Shown here piece after piece: positions 45,672 through 58,787 of a DNA stretch of 64,000 bases. A program made the position numbers and the translations under genes. The notes beneath the pieces were generated by a model that saw only the letters and a program-made list of their open reading frames with translations, did not search any database and had not been told where the DNA came from. The stretch is from positions 2,942,176-3,006,175 of the forward strand of contig NW_025336346.1 of NCBI RefSeq assembly GCF_004798865.1, given 5' to 3'. This stretch comes from Varanus komodoensis (Eukaryota; Chordata; Lepidosauria; Squamata; Varanidae). Position 1 is the stretch's first letter. Each line of letters opens with the position of its first letter.

Positions 45672-45783
45672 TTAGTTGGTGGATTTTGCCTGCATTTGTA
45701 CATCTTCCTGTATTTTCTTCAGGGTATCAGCCATCAAATTGCAAGCCTTCTTGTGTTTCTGCCAGTGCTTTACCTGACACTCC
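45672..45783 (-). CDS. ZMYND10: ZMYND10 last exon (end of MYND finger)
   Basis: Begins after TTTGCAG with one base that completes an arginine codon, then [14 protein letters not shown] supplies the final Cys, His and Cys ligands of the MYND zinc finger. A 22-residue charged tail follows, ending QMQAKSTN and stop TAA (45674-45672). The tail differs from the human one, as expected for a loosely conserved end. Confidence 0.95.
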
Positions 45784-46071
45784 CTGCAAAGTCAAGAATA
45801 GATTAAAAGGAATAACAACAGTTTAGACCCCTTTCTCAAAAAGATTCAAACTGACAGAACAAAACTAAAACAGGCAAACAATAAATCAGAGCATATACAA
45901 CAACTCCCCAAAGCCCATTAACCATCACAATTAATATAACCAACTGCAGTAAAACAGCCCTTAATATCCCTTCAAATGCTTGAGAATAGATGGAAGTCTT
46001 GAAGTAATGCTGCAAAAATGGCAGTGCTGGTGCCAAGCAGAATTTGCAGGAAACAACATAGAACTATATGG

Positions 46072-46117
46072 GGTGGGGGTGGGGGTGGGGTGGGGTGGGG
46101 TGGGGTGGGGGGGGGCA
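46072..46117 (+). repeat. ZMYND10: (GGGGT)n G-rich microsatellite
   Basis: Successive GGGGGT and GGGGT units end in a run of ten or more G on the plus strand, so the ZMYND10 pre-mRNA carries the C-rich complement. The DNA has strong G-quadruplex potential on the plus strand. Confidence 0.95.
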
Positions 46118-46349
46118 ACAAAAGGTCTTCTTCCTTCTTACCATTCTCTGAAGCTTTTAAAAAAGAAAGGACATATGATGTCACTTGTAATGTACAGGTA
46201 GGTTAATACTGGGAGAGGCACTCAATGAAGTATTACAGCCATGAGGCATATATAATATGCACATAATGAGCATTGCATTCAGAATAGATTATAGTTGTAC
46301 CAGTGGATAAATTACGTGAGTGGAGCCTTCCTGACAATTTAATAGCCAG

Positions 46350-47022
46350 CCAGGATCTTGGAGTTGTTATAGATCACAAGCTAAACATGAGCCGACAATG
46401 TGATGTAGCTGCAGAAAGTGTACGAATAAATACTATTTTACATTAATAGAAGTATCACTTCCAAGTCACATGGAGTACTAGTTCCTTATATGCAGTGCTA
46501 GTCAAACCTCACCTAGAGTACTCTGTCCAGTACTGGGCACCAAAGTTTTAAAAATTTGCAGAAAAGCTGGAAAGGGTTCAGAGGAGGGCAAGAAGGAAGA
46601 TCCAGGGACTGGAAACAAAACCCTATGAGGAAAAATTGAGAGAACTGAGCATGTTTGAGAAGAGAAGACCGAAGGGTGATATGATAGCACTCTACAAGTA
46701 CCTGAAAGGCTGTCAGAAAGAGGAAAGACAAGATCTCTTCTCAATCGTCCCAGAGTGTGGGACACAGAATAATGGACTTAAGTTATAGAAAACCAGATTT
46801 TGGCTAGATACCAGAAAAAAATTCCTCACTGTCACAGCAGTATGACAATGGAACCTATTACCTAGGGAGGCTGTGGGCTTTCCTGTGCTGGAGGCATTCA
46901 AGATGCAACAGGACAGACATCTGAGTGGGATGGCCTAACTTCATGTCCTGCACTAGCACGCCGTTGGACCCAGTGGCCTTCTTGGCCCCTTCCAACTCTA
47001 CTATTCTATGATTTTATGAGGT
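46350..47022 (+). mobile_element. CR1 LINE 3' end
   Basis: Starts with the coding phrase aggatcttggagttgttat, then gagtactctgtccagtactg and ggagggcaagaaggaagat. It ends ggccttcttggccccttcc, aactctactattctatgatt. Same family as the 33.6-kb copy and longer at the 5' side. The frame is interrupted. Confidence 0.85.
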
Positions 47023-48431
47023 TTTACTTCTTGCTTTCCATGTCCCCTTGGAGCATCTTTGTAGATTTTTTAAAAAATGTAATTAATGAACTTTATGCAA
47101 TTTTAAGTATTGTTTTATTTTATAGGCAACCTAGCTTGAGTTTAGAAAAAGTATTGTAAATTATTGATTTGAAACATTTATATTTCTAGCAGTGTTGCTT
47201 ATATTGTGTAGTTGTCAAATATATTTTCTAATTCTGCTTTGGATGGATAGAGGAAAACTGGAATGGGTCATGTGGCAGTTATATTGATCATAATCTCACT
47301 ATTGTCAGTTTCAGCATAAATGTCAAGGAGTGAACTGGCCTAGGAATATTTTCATTCCCACTCAGTTGACTCATTTGGGAGTGGGGCACCAGGTTTTTTT
47401 AAAGACACATATGTATAAGCAAAAAATCTGTTATCTGTCACCTATACCTCTGCAATATGTATTTCTTCCTTCTTTCTTTGGAAGAAAATCACATAAGTAT
47501 CAAGCATTATTAAGATTCCTTTTATGAAAAATTATTCTCCTTTTCTGGGTTTTGGACACCACTTCCTGAAAGAAGTGAATTCTAGCGGGAGACTCATGAG
47601 GATTTTGCAACCTCTGATTTTGTTTCCTACACTAAAACCTTGACTGGAAATGTATCAGAGAAGTGCTAACAATGAATTTTATTACTGAAATGTGACACAC
47701 AGAATGCCCCATCTATTGATCCAGCTAAATAACGAAGAGGCAGATAGCAATATATAATTCTGCACAACTCCTCCTTAGAATTGGCATATAGGAAAATCAT
47801 AGTAGTACACAGGTATAATCATCCCTGTAAGACACTGCTAGTGCAAACTCCTTGCAATATACCTTGTCTATTAATGGATTTACCATTTAAACATTGTAAC
47901 TGAGGGTGGGGAACAAAAGGGTGAATGGATCTGAATCCTGTATCATATCAAATGCTCGCCATCATTCGCTGGAACTAGCTGGGGTCTTATCAAGTTTGAC
48001 AATCTGCATGAGTGAAGCAGTTCTGTCAGTGGAACAATTAGGAAGAGCAACCCATTTTGAGAGAGAGTAAAATTTTTAAAATCCTTATAATTTAAGGGAA
48101 ACCCATAAAACTTTAAAATACAAAACAGCAGCAGAAAATAGAACTACAATTTATTTAATTTAAAAAGTAAATTAAAATGGACATATCAAATGCCTTCCCA
48201 AAAAGGAAGGTCTTTACTAGCTTCTGGAAAACCATTAGTAAGGAAGTAGGATGACCTTCCTTAGAAGAGAGCTTCAACCCCATTTGCAGCCACTGAACAG
48301 AAAATTTGTTTATCTTCATGAACTACTAAGCTGGATACCACATGCTCCAGCTGACATAGCAATGTCAGAAATTTGTACAAAGGAAATTTGAGCTCAAGAG
48401 AACACGACACATCTCCAATTAGGTGTCCTTA

Positions 48432-48563
<132 letters not shown>

Positions 48564-48702
48564 TTATGACAGAAAGCAGTTTTCAGAAAAAAACCCACAA
48601 CACAGACAATTTCAGGTGTTACTCACTGTTTGCAAACTACTACAGGTTGGAAATTATGAATCTCAGGGTACAATCCCATATGTCTTTAAGCAAATAGACT
48701 CC

Positions 48703-48762
48703 TATAACTACAAGCATTCTCCAGCCAACATGGCTGGCTGAGAAATGCTGGGAGTTGTAAGA
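48703..48762. repeat. Palindromic MITE core
   Basis: The left arm ataactacaagcattctcca is complementary, with few mismatches, to the right arm gagaaatgctgggagttgta, around a central ccaacatggctgg. A related half copy is at 28.14 kb. It is probably the core of a hAT-like short element. Confidence 0.6.
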
Positions 48763-49044
48763 CATTTTTCTATCTAAATGTATATATGATTATGCCTCAG
48801 ACTGATATCACATCTAGCTGAATGCTAAGTGAAATGTAAGGGAATTAAGTACAATATAAGAACAAAAGCATTTACATTATTCCCAATCTTGAGTTAAATC
48901 TGTATTGAAGCTTATATTACTGTAGGCTGTTTATACAAAGATTGCACATCATTGAAAAGCCTCTTTCCAAAGAGTTGAAAGAGTTATAAACTGACATTCA
49001 GAAACACCAGCAAACAGGAGTTAAATTGCAAATCTTGAAGATGT

Positions 49045-50475
49045 TGAATTATTATTTTTTATTTCTATTCTGCCCAATAGCTGAAGCTCAGCAGTTTACA
49101 ACAGTACATAAAACAATATAATAAAATACAATGAAATATAACAGATATGAAAAGAAACATAAAAAATTAAAACAGTTAAAATATACAATGAATAACAACC
49201 CTATAAAAGGAAAAAAAAACCTGAGACTAGTAATCTCCTCAAGCATATCTTTAAAAGCCTCAGCATCAAGGGTTGTTTTAACATGGCTGTAAAAAGATGA
49301 CAAGGTTGATACCAACCAAGTTGCAGTGGGAAGGTCATTCCATAGATGAGGGAGCCACCAAAGAGAAAATCATTCTTGTTGCCTCCCTCCAAGCCTCCCA
49401 TGCTAGACAGTTGGAAGAGGCACTCTGGCAAGTACTGTGATCCCAAGAAAGGCTTTATAGGTTAAACTGGCACCTTGAATTGGGCCCAGAAACATACAGG
49501 CAGCCAATGCAGGTGGACCAGGCTTGGTTCTATGTATTTGGACCTATAGGTCCTAGTTATTAATGTAGTTGCTGCAGTCTGCACAAGATGCAGCTTCTGA
49601 ACAGTCCTCAAGGGCAGACTTTTGTAGAGCATTTTGCAGCAGTCTAATTTAGAGATTACCAGAACATAGATTAATGAAACCAGGCTAGGAGCATAGCTGG
49701 GCCACTAGCTGAAGCTGACTGAAGGCACTCTGAGCCACTGGGGCCACCTGAACCTCAAATGACAAATATGGATAAATGAGAGCCCCCAAGCTACAAGCCT
49801 GAACCTTCAGGGGGAGAGTGTAGCCCCACCCAGAATAGGTTGCACACCCTCCATCTGGTCAGAGGAACTATCCACCAAGAGCATCTTATTCTTGATTGAG
49901 CTTCAGTTTGTTAGCCTTCATCCAGTCCGTTGTCACAGCCAGCAACTGGTTTAGCACATCCACAGCCACAACGTGCTGATGGCGAAAAGGGGAAATACAG
50001 CTGTGTGTCATCAGCATACTGATGGCAATGCACTCCAAAACTTCAGATGACTCCACGCAGTGGTTTCATAAAGATATTAAATAGCATGGGAGACAAAATA
50101 GAGCCCTAAGGAACTGCATGCTGGAGAATTCAACAGGGTTGAATAATATTGCTTAAGCATCACCTTCTGCGGATGACCCTTCAAGCAGGAGTGGAACCAG
50201 CATGATGCAGCACTCCTGCTCCCAAACTCAGAGTCACCCCAGAAGTATACCATGGTCAATGGTACCAAAAGCCATCAAGCAGTTCAGACATTATCAACAT
50301 GGTTACACTGACTCTGTCTCTCTCCAGGGATAGGCTGTCATACAGTACAACCAAGGCTGTTTCTTCGCCAAAATCAGGCTTGAGTTCAAACTGAAATGGA
50401 TCCAGATAATCAGTCTCATCCAAGAGTAGCTGGAGTTGGATGTTTAGCAGTGAATTAAGCAAATTTAGGAAGGTC
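49045..50475 (-). mobile_element. L2-like LINE 3' part, about 1.4 kb
   Basis: Minus-strand sequence near 50130-50000 resembles reverse transcriptase, with an ILSPMLFNIYMKPL-like phrase and YADDTQLYF. Further 3' come LQNALQKSALEDCSEA and VHLHWLPVCFWAQFKV phrases, then a 3' UTR ending tattgggcagaatagaaata. Stops and frame changes make it inactive. It is the best L2-type copy in the window. Confidence 0.75.
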
Positions 50476-51127
50476 TTGATAGATGATGCTTACATTTCCT
50501 AATTCTAAAGGTGCTCCTTCACCTTATGGTCAGCTGCACTGGATTCCATGCTGAAGATAACAATGCAACAATACACCTTGGGCCTAAAAAATAGTTTGCA
50601 GGTAAGCAGGGTATCTGCGCATGTACATGTCCAAGGTGGCAAGAGTGGGTTAAAAAGAGTGAGGTATCATGTGAAATAGACTTCTGACAGGGAGTCAGCT
50701 CCCTTTGTCAGAGAAGTGTCATGAAATGTTACTGACCACTGATACTCAGGAGACATTTATGGCTATTCTTTTTGCATTTATCAGGTTAAGTTCCTTTTCA
50801 GAAGGCTTGTGTTTGGGACCTGTGCCAATTTTAAATACTGACAGACTTCAAACAGAAATCTGCATCTACAGGCTGTTTTTTGCATGAAATTATTCTGGTA
50901 TGAAGGTAAATTTCACACATGTGAAGAGGTCCAAGATTTTCTAACTTGAATATAGGAAGTCTAATTTCAATGTTGATTTCTAAGCTTAGTTTAATGATGA
51001 AAACTGATTTTTAATTTTTTTTGTGTATGAGCTTTCTGGCAGAGTTTGCACATCAAGTGCGCTATAATAAAGACTGTCCAAAAGAGAAGATTTGACACAG
51101 TAGGAAACCAAGCATGATGACATCTTA

Positions 51128-51250
<123 letters not shown>

Positions 51251-51429
51251 CTACCAGCAAAAAGAATGGAAGGTACATTTATATCAAGAGATCCTAAAGT
51301 AATAATTAACCTTGCCATTCAGTAGAGCACATGTATGTCTGGAATCTATATTTTTCAAAGAGAAAAGGTTGCATGTGTATGTTTAATCAATAAAAGGAAA
51401 AGGCTACGGATATTTCTGAATGAGGAGGC

Positions 51430-51750
51430 ATTTGACGGAAAGGGAGGTTACTTACCTGTAACCATAGTTCAAGTGGTTATCTGTGCCTGTGCAGAGCCTT
51501 GTTTTGGGAAGCTTCTATGGATGGAAATTCTTTTTGTCAGGAACCTTCCCCCACTGAGGTAGTACAAATGTTCTTAGTTGGTTCCTACACTCTCCCTCAA
51601 TTCATTCTGAGATTGCCTGTTGTGGCCTTGGAAACCAACATATACAGGCATACAATCTGTGTACATCTCTGTCCAAAAGCCATCCTCCATCTGGACAGGC
51701 CCATAGCTAAGAATAATAAGTAAGTAATGGACCCTGTTCAAATTTCTTCA
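51430..51750. repeat. Unassigned repeat-like segment
   Basis: Reads ggttacttacctgtaaccat and caagtggttatctgtgcctg, then ggaaccttcccccactgagg. This wording resembles an interspersed repeat I recall from reptiles, but I cannot name the family or find its ends. Confidence 0.3.
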
Positions 51751-52468
51751 ATGACCAGAGCTGAGAATTCACTGAATTAAAATTCTAAAGCCATCTCTGT
51801 GCTCAGCCTACACAGCTTCTGTTGTAAGGGAAGAGAGTGTTCCACAGGTGGTGGAGCACTGACAGGATACACCATTACTGTTTTTTTTAGATGCTTGTGA
51901 GTAGATCTATGGATGAACAGGTAAGATCAACTGTCCCAGTCTACCATCTTTTTCAGTTATGATATCTTATTGAACAAACTTACCCTATCCTACTGAATTC
52001 AATTCTTTTTTGGACCCTTCTTAACTTTTTGGAATTAGCAAGAGTGAGAAGAGGTACTGGTGACGTAGTCAAAGACTCATTACATGAACAACCAATGACT
52101 AGCTGTATTTCTCAGGCAACTTTATTCTTAAGTTCAGAAATGCACTGCATTCTTATATAGTTATTTTCTTATCCTGTATACTGAAAATGAATTCATCCTC
52201 CATGTGTTGATCCTTATACATGAGGAAAGTATCAATAGTCTTGGAAAAACTGATGAAATTTTTTTAAAAGAACAAGATGGAAAACCACTGAAAAACACCT
52301 GGATGAGGACCAAGTATGCTTGATGGCTACAGAGTGCTGTCTGTTGGGGGAGGGAAAAAAAAGAAAAGAAAACTAGAGAAAAAGAACAGAATGGAGGAAG
52401 GCTGGCCAGCTGGCACACTGAACAGAATCAATCCATAAAGCAAGACTTTACTGTAGGTCCCACTAAAA

Positions 52469-52516
<48 letters not shown>

Positions 52517-52517
52517 A
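52469..52517. repeat. (CTAT)n microsatellite
   Basis: About twelve ctat units directly at the tail side of the neighbouring SINE. It probably grew from the SINE tail. Confidence 0.97.
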
Positions 52518-52716
52518 TTCTGCCTTTTTCCTACAAAGGGCTCAAGACATCTCCTCCTCCATCTTATCCCCACAACAACAACCCTGTGAGGTAGGTTGGG
52601 CTGAGAGTCTGTGACTGGCCCAAAGTCACTCAGTTGGCTCCATGGCTGAGCAGGTACCAGAACCCAGATCGTCTGAGTCCCAGTCCCATGTTCTTAACCA
52701 CTACACCACACTGGCT
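52517..52716 (-). mobile_element. Sauria-type tRNA SINE
   Basis: The reverse complement starts agagccagtgtggtgtagtg, gttaagaac (tRNA A box) and contains gatctgggttctggtacc (B box). It continues with tgggccagtcacagactctc, agcccaacctacctcacagg and gaggaggagatg, ending gaaaaaggcagaatat. This is the order known for squamate Sauria SINEs. The copy is almost full length and well preserved. Confidence 0.9.
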
Positions 52717-53426
52717 CTATGTATTTACAATACAGTTTGTAGTGTTCAGGTCTGCAGAGAACACAATACCTGAATACTGCAGAATGCTGAAACAGGTCTC
52801 AAATGCAGTAAAGATAAATGATTAAAAATCTAGCCCAGAATATGGATTTGAGAAGTCTCAAAATATCTGTCAGATAGCTAAAATTTTACTTAAACAAGAA
52901 GTTCCACTAATTTGTTGATTCTCTGAAAAGGAACACCCACACATGGACTTTAAAATATGTGAGAATATTCTGGCAAAGGACCATTCAATGAAGTTCAGAC
53001 TTTAAAGGAAAAGCTTCTGTTTCCAAAGCACTAATGCCCCTACTGAATAAAAATAGCAATGCATAGACTGAGTAAAGGATTCTCTGTGGAAAGCAAGAAA
53101 TGGAAAAAGGCCTTTTCATAATTGCTTGGCATGAAGATAGTGGGTGAGTTCATGGCTTGCTTGGAAGCTTGCCTTGCAGGGTGTGTATAGTATAGCTACA
53201 GCTCACCCCACCCCCCATGTCTTACAGAATGCTGACTCTGACTGGACCAAAGTAACCTAAGAAAAGAATGACAAGACAAAAACTGTCTAACAGTTCAGAA
53301 TTTTGACACAAACACACTAGATTCAGCATCTTTCTGCATACTTTAACTTTATTGAATCCAGAAGTACTATGCTTCTGGTTCCTTTAGGAATACAGCTTTA
53401 TCCAATTCCTCGAGGTTTTCTTAGAA

Positions 53427-53626
53427 GAAGTTCTAACTTGGGACTGGGACTCAGACGATCTGGGTTCTAGTCCCCGCTCGGCCATGGAGCCAACTGGGTG
53501 ACTTTGGGCCAGTCACAGACTCTCAGCCCAACCTACCTCACAGGGTTGTTGTTGTGGGGATAAGATGGAGGAGGAGATGTAAGCTGCCTTGAGCCCTTTG
53601 TAGGAAAAAGGCAGAATATAAATCGA

Positions 53627-53657
<31 letters not shown>

Positions 53658-53659
53658 AA
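53427..53659 (+). mobile_element. Sauria-type tRNA SINE
   Basis: Plus-strand copy of the same family as at 52.5 kb: tcagacgatctgggttctag, ggccagtcacagactctcag, gcccaacctacctcacaggg, and an (AAAT)n tail at about 53625-53659. The 5' tRNA head is shortened or diverged. It is very similar to its neighbour but in the opposite direction. Confidence 0.9.
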
Positions 53660-53870
53660 CTGTAGGGATTTCTAAATACACTTTCTTCTTTTGCTCCTGA
53701 CTGGATATGGGTCTTTTGTGCGCTACAAATCTCATCTCAATCATATTATCACTGCATAAGATAGAACAATCTAAATGGTTCAGCTTTCCCTGAACTTCCT
53801 CTTCAGTTTAAAAGTTTCAAGTCAACTTTATTATGCCAGGGGCAAAGTGGAACTATACTGACTCAGTTAA

Positions 53871-53985
53871 CTATCCCCAACCTGCAACCCTCCAGATGTT
53901 TTGGAATATAAATCCCAGCATTCCTGACCATTGACTGTGTTAGCTAAGACTAATGGGGGTGTGCACCAGGCTGGGAAAGGCTGCA
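53871..53985. mobile_element. hAT-like MITE fragment
   Basis: Contains ccccaacctgcaaccctcca, gatgttttgg and aatcccagcattcctgacc, the same family as the 40.12-kb element. The right end is diverged and no target duplication could be fixed. Confidence 0.55.
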
Positions 53986-54770
53986 ATATAGTCTATTAAG
54001 ACAGCCATTGTTCTGAATGTCCACAGCTTGTTGTTTTATAACTCATCCAGATTCTACTTTTATAGGAATCTCATCAAAGAATACAGTAATACCTATTGGT
54101 TTTCTGACCAGCCTTGCTTGAAGGAAAGATTATCATACTGTAATAACAGTGGCCATATGAATTATTGGATGGAATGTCAGATTTGAAACTTCACTTTCAC
54201 TCTGATTGATTTATTGCTACTTGAGGTAAAAATTCTGCAAGTGGGTAAAAGAGACTATAAGAGACACAGAGAAGCTGTAAATATTATTTTATATTACAGA
54301 TAGGAGATGGAGCAGTTGTGCTATCTAAAATCCAAATCTACTGTGTTGAGATGGATCAACTTTTTGTTGTTTTGCTTTTACTAGCCCAACTGCAGTATTT
54401 TAAAATTAAAAAGCAAGAGTGCATACTCGGCACTGTATTCTTATGTTCTACCAACTTCCATCCATGAGAACACCCCCTGTAGTATGAAGATTTAGTGTTT
54501 CTGCATCAATGAGAAACAAGTAAAAATGCTCAGTTTTAGAATGGGGCAAGTTCGCAAAGCTTACATAAATGGAGCTCTGCCAGCTCATCCTAATCGAGAA
54601 ACAATTCTGCTTGTTTCTGGATTTGTGCTGAGAAGTGCTAAATCTGAGTTGCACATACTGTTGGTCCCAGTCATGCAATGGAATCAAAAGGACCTATTGC
54701 TTGCACAGTAGAATAGGCAGGGTGCAAGAGAATTAATGTGGGCTTAAGATCCTTGTTGGATTCTGCCCTA

Positions 54771-54977
<207 letters not shown>

Positions 54978-56487
54978 CTAAACCCAGAGATTATGGCAAG
55001 ATAAAACATTCAATGTTTAGAAATTATTAAAAGGAAAATATACAAGTCTTTTCTTTTTCTTAGATCCAGGTGCTGATTAGTTGAAACAATGAATCTGGCA
55101 TTAGTGAATTTCCACTTTTCAATAAAACCTGAAAGCAACAATACAAGGTGGTAAAAGCTCACCACATACTGAATACGCAGGGGAACAGAGGGTCTTGAGA
55201 TCCAGTGAATCCAAGGCTACTGCCACCCTCAGTATGCCTCATTTGGGGTCCTACAGTCGGCAGAAACACTGCTAGTAGTACTTTTACATCTGCAGACCAC
55301 TCTGCGAGGATAACTAGGCCTTTGGAGTAGAGGTGCCCCATATCAGTGGAAAGACCCATCAAACCCATCCTCACTCCATTCAGCCAGTGGATCTGAGGTT
55401 AAGGGTTGCTCTCTTATTATATTTTAATCTGCTTTCAGTTGCATGTTGCCAAAACTATTTATTTATGAAGTAGCAAATATATCTTTCCCTCTTCCCATAC
55501 ATATCACATGTGTAGGGAACATTATACTATTGTCACTGACACTATTTATTTATTTCACTTGCATACCACGAGATTTCCAGAATTTTTTGGGCAGCAGACA
55601 GGTATATAAAACTCATAAAATAAACTGTACATTAGAAAGCAGCGTGTAATAAAAAAAATGCAGGCTTCCTAATAGCCTTTTCATAGTGAAGTGTGTCTGA
55701 AGCCTACAACAATGCCATTTTGGCAACAGGCTAAGATTGCTGCCTTTTTTTTTTTTCGTGTCATTGATTCCTAAGGTTTTTAACATTATCTTAAATATTA
55801 ATTGAAGATTTTCCAAGCTTATTTAAATATTTGTAAAGATTGTTGCAAGCACTATTAGCTTTTGTTGTTTATAGCAGTTGGTTGGTTTGTAGCTTTTTTG
55901 AGGCAGCCTTTACACTTTCTGTGCAAAATTATTTGTATGTTTGGCATTTTACTCCTTAAGCTGGTTTTAGAATGTTTAGAATGGAATTTGAATCTATTTG
56001 TATTATTGTTATATTTTTAATCTTACTTTACATGTAATTGTCCTAAATAATTAATTTTATGAAGCAAGTAACAAATACAAATAAATTTTTTAATTAAGAG
56101 TATTTACCTATTAACAACTATTAACATTTAGATAGTGAAGAAATATAAAATGTAAGAAACTAAAGTGATTATACATTTCTAGAATGAGTGTCTGACATAT
56201 CTTTGGTGTTTTTTCTTATATTGTCCTTTCAATATAAGCAAAGAATAATACCCTTAACAGATAAAATATCCTCTACTGATTAATCAGTTAAATGTTTAGT
56301 TAATCTACCAGTTACAAAAAGGCTTGCTGCCCTACATTAGTTGCAGTTGTAGTGGGTTATTTGATGGAGTAATTCCTGATCCTGGTTCCGTTACAGTGTT
56401 TAAAGATAGAATAGGATACTTAAATATGCCAGATTAATCATGATGAGAAACACAGAGATGTAATCTGGACCCTTTGCAGTCCTGTAC
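54978..56487 (-). other. ZMYND10: ZMYND10 intron
   Basis: About 1.5 kb, AT-rich. LINE-tail-like A-rich text lies at 55545-55625 (minus) and 55990-56095 (plus), with low confidence. Nothing else can be named. Confidence 0.65.
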
Positions 56488-56660
56488 CTTCAGGAGCTGG
56501 CTTTTGTTGAAGTTATTGAAGTTGTACTTGCGCTGGCATTCTGAACTAAGTAGTATGTTATACAGAGCAATCCACACTTGCCCATCCAGTTTAGTAATCT
56601 TCACATGGTCTTCATAGGGTACCTCATACCAGGCACCATCTTCAAACTTTTTCAGCTTCC
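56488..56660 (-). CDS. ZMYND10: ZMYND10 exon (KLDGQVWIALYN)
   Basis: Two bases finish a glycine codon, then 57 codons: KLKKFEDGAWYEVPYEDHVK, ITKLDGQVWIALYNILLSSE, CQRKYNFNNFNKSQLLK. The KLDGQVWIALYNLLLS core is one of the best conserved parts of the family. The donor GTACAGG and acceptor CCCAG are clear. Confidence 0.97.
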
Positions 56661-57299
56661 CTGGGAAAAAAGAGCTGACTATAATACATGTTTTACAACA
56701 AGAAACTTTTAGTCAATGCAATCCCATGCGACTGCTCTTGAAATTCCAACGTCAGAGGATTCTGGGATCCTTTCTAACTCAGAGGATTACAGCAGCCTAT
56801 CACAGATGGATAGGCACTTCCATGTTTCTCCTATCCAGCAAAACCTGGATCCTAATTTTGGCCATCTAAGTCTTTTGTGCCTTGCTCCTGAGAAGAACAG
56901 TCTGAGGTATCACTGCAATACATTGTACCCTGGCAGAATCTCACTCCTTCCCCTCTGCTCCTTGGAATGCCTCTCCAACACCAGCTCTGAAGTTGGTTTT
57001 CAACTTCAGAGATGCAGCTGACACAGTTCTTTCTGTGCCAGCAGCAAAGGCAGAGGGACAGCACTCCAAATCCAGAGTCCTATCTCCAACTTTGATGCAC
57101 ATTCGTGAGGTAAGAGTTGGGAGTTCCAAATTTTCCTATAACTATCTAGGCCCTGAGTAGCTGCCATAGGATTTCACACTTAAATAGAGAACAAACAGGT
57201 AAAGCATCCATGACAAGGATGAAATGTTTTTCATGCAAATGTGACTGCATCAACCTTTTTATTCAAACATCATTTTAATTGCTAGTATTATTTGCTTAT

Positions 57300-57437
57300 T
57301 TTATTCTTTGGCCAGGGCGACTTATTTTATATTGTTAATTCGTTTTATATTTTTAGTGTATTATATTTTAACTGATGTTTTGTGAGCCGCCCCGAGGCTT
57401 CGGCGAATGGGGCAGCATAGAAATTTTCTAAATAAAT
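57300..57437 (+). mobile_element. Young L2-like LINE 3' tail
   Basis: Starts ttggccagggcgacttattt, as in the 12.78-kb copy, and contains the GC stem gtgagccgccccgaggcttc plus ggcgaatgggg. It ends in an aataaataaat tail that passes directly into a GATA array. Only 3' UTR is present. Confidence 0.85.
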
Positions 57438-57439
57438 AA

Positions 57440-57476
<37 letters not shown>
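57438..57476. repeat. (GATA)n microsatellite
   Basis: About nine to ten gata units grown from the A-rich tail of the LINE just before it. Confidence 0.97.
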
Positions 57477-58686
57477 ATGTAAAGTATCTATTTCAGGTTA
57501 TCAGTACTGTATAATTTTCAGCTACTTATGCTCAGTTGTTTCCTATCCCTTTATGGAGCTTCAGAGTCTTAATGATCACAGGAATGTTTTGCTGGTTGTG
57601 TAACTTTGAACAGGGAGGTTAGTGCCTGCTATTTCAGAATAGACATTTTAATGTTATTTTTCCTCAACTATATGCATTCTCACCAGAAGGATGGTTCCAG
57701 TTCTTTCATCATGCCCTTCTGTTCCAGATGTTTTTCTAACATTTCATTTGAAAACTCATCTGAAAACTAACTTTCCATAGAAATAATAAACGGCAACTCT
57801 AGCCTCTAACTTCAGTCCTGGACGCTGAATTCCCATCAAGACATTTCTGCTAAGGCTTTTAAGATTCAGCTCAAGATATTGTGAACTTTAAGCTCCCTCT
57901 TCAGGTCACAACAACTTGTTCCAGAACAGGAAAGCACCTTTAGCATGAACACAAAGTCACCCTCTACATAACACAGTGTGATTCTCAGTAGGAAAGAAAT
58001 GAAAAAGCCTCTAGGTGACTCACTGTTGAACTTTAAGATTATATTGAAATCAGTACCCTAGTCAAATGTCACTGTATCTCAGTTTGTCCTTTGGTATTCC
58101 CCAACATCTCCTCTGTGTGTTTCCTCCTCTCCTGATTGCTTGGTGAATCAATTTTTAAAGTGCTGAATATGTACAATGATGGCCTACTTCTCGAAATGTC
58201 AAGCTAAGGTGTCTATTCATGTCTTTAAGAGAAACTTGTGAGTGGGCAGCAACAGGTTGTGAAGCAGACTGCCTTATTTTTATCTCACCAGTCCAGTTTG
58301 CTGTACTTTAAACACACAAAAAGCAGCACAGGAGCAAAGCAAAGTAAAGAATGAAAGATAGCTAGGAACAAAGAAAAATGAAATGAAAGAACCAAAACAA
58401 AGGTGTTCTGGTAAAGATAGGTCTGATGAACCATGTAAAAAGCAGCTGACAAAGACAAGCATTTTAAAAGCTGACAGAAAAGAAGTTACAAGGCATTTTC
58501 TGGACATAATAATACCAACATATCATTTGATGAAAGGGCAAAAGGATCTGGGGAGAACTGAAGGTTTTTATGGAAGAGCATTGTGATGTTCCAAGGTCAA
58601 CCTGCAATCAAGAAACTGGAATCATACCATTTTTCACTGTTTCATCTAGGTATTAATGCAGACAAATGCTGACTCATAATACACAC

Positions 58687-58787
58687 CTTCTTTACGATAG
58701 ATCCATGGACAATGCTCCACTAACTGTACCAAAAGACATGGAAAGTTGTGGGTATTTAGCATTCTTGTCACAGCATTCACTGGCAAA
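58687..58787 (-). CDS. ZMYND10: ZMYND10 exon (LPVNAVTRMLNTHNFP)
   Basis: One base completes a serine codon, then 33 codons and one base. LPVNAVTRMLNTHNFPCLLV, QLVEHCPWIYRKE matches human [20 protein letters not shown] and LLEHSPW. Acceptor TTAAAG and donor GTGTG are less ideal than the others but keep the frame. Confidence 0.94.

Larger units (their letters stand above)
56661..58686 (-). other. ZMYND10: ZMYND10 intron
   Basis: Holds a young LINE tail and a GATA array at 57.3-57.48 kb. Nothing recognisable is seen in 56661-57295 or 57480-58686. Confidence 0.75.

Noticed and set aside
45972-46206. Gly/Pro-rich open frames
   Set aside because: They are translations of the GGGGT microsatellite.
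49201-50268. Several 60-80 codon minus-strand frames
   Set aside because: They are pieces of a decayed L2-like LINE, not host exons.
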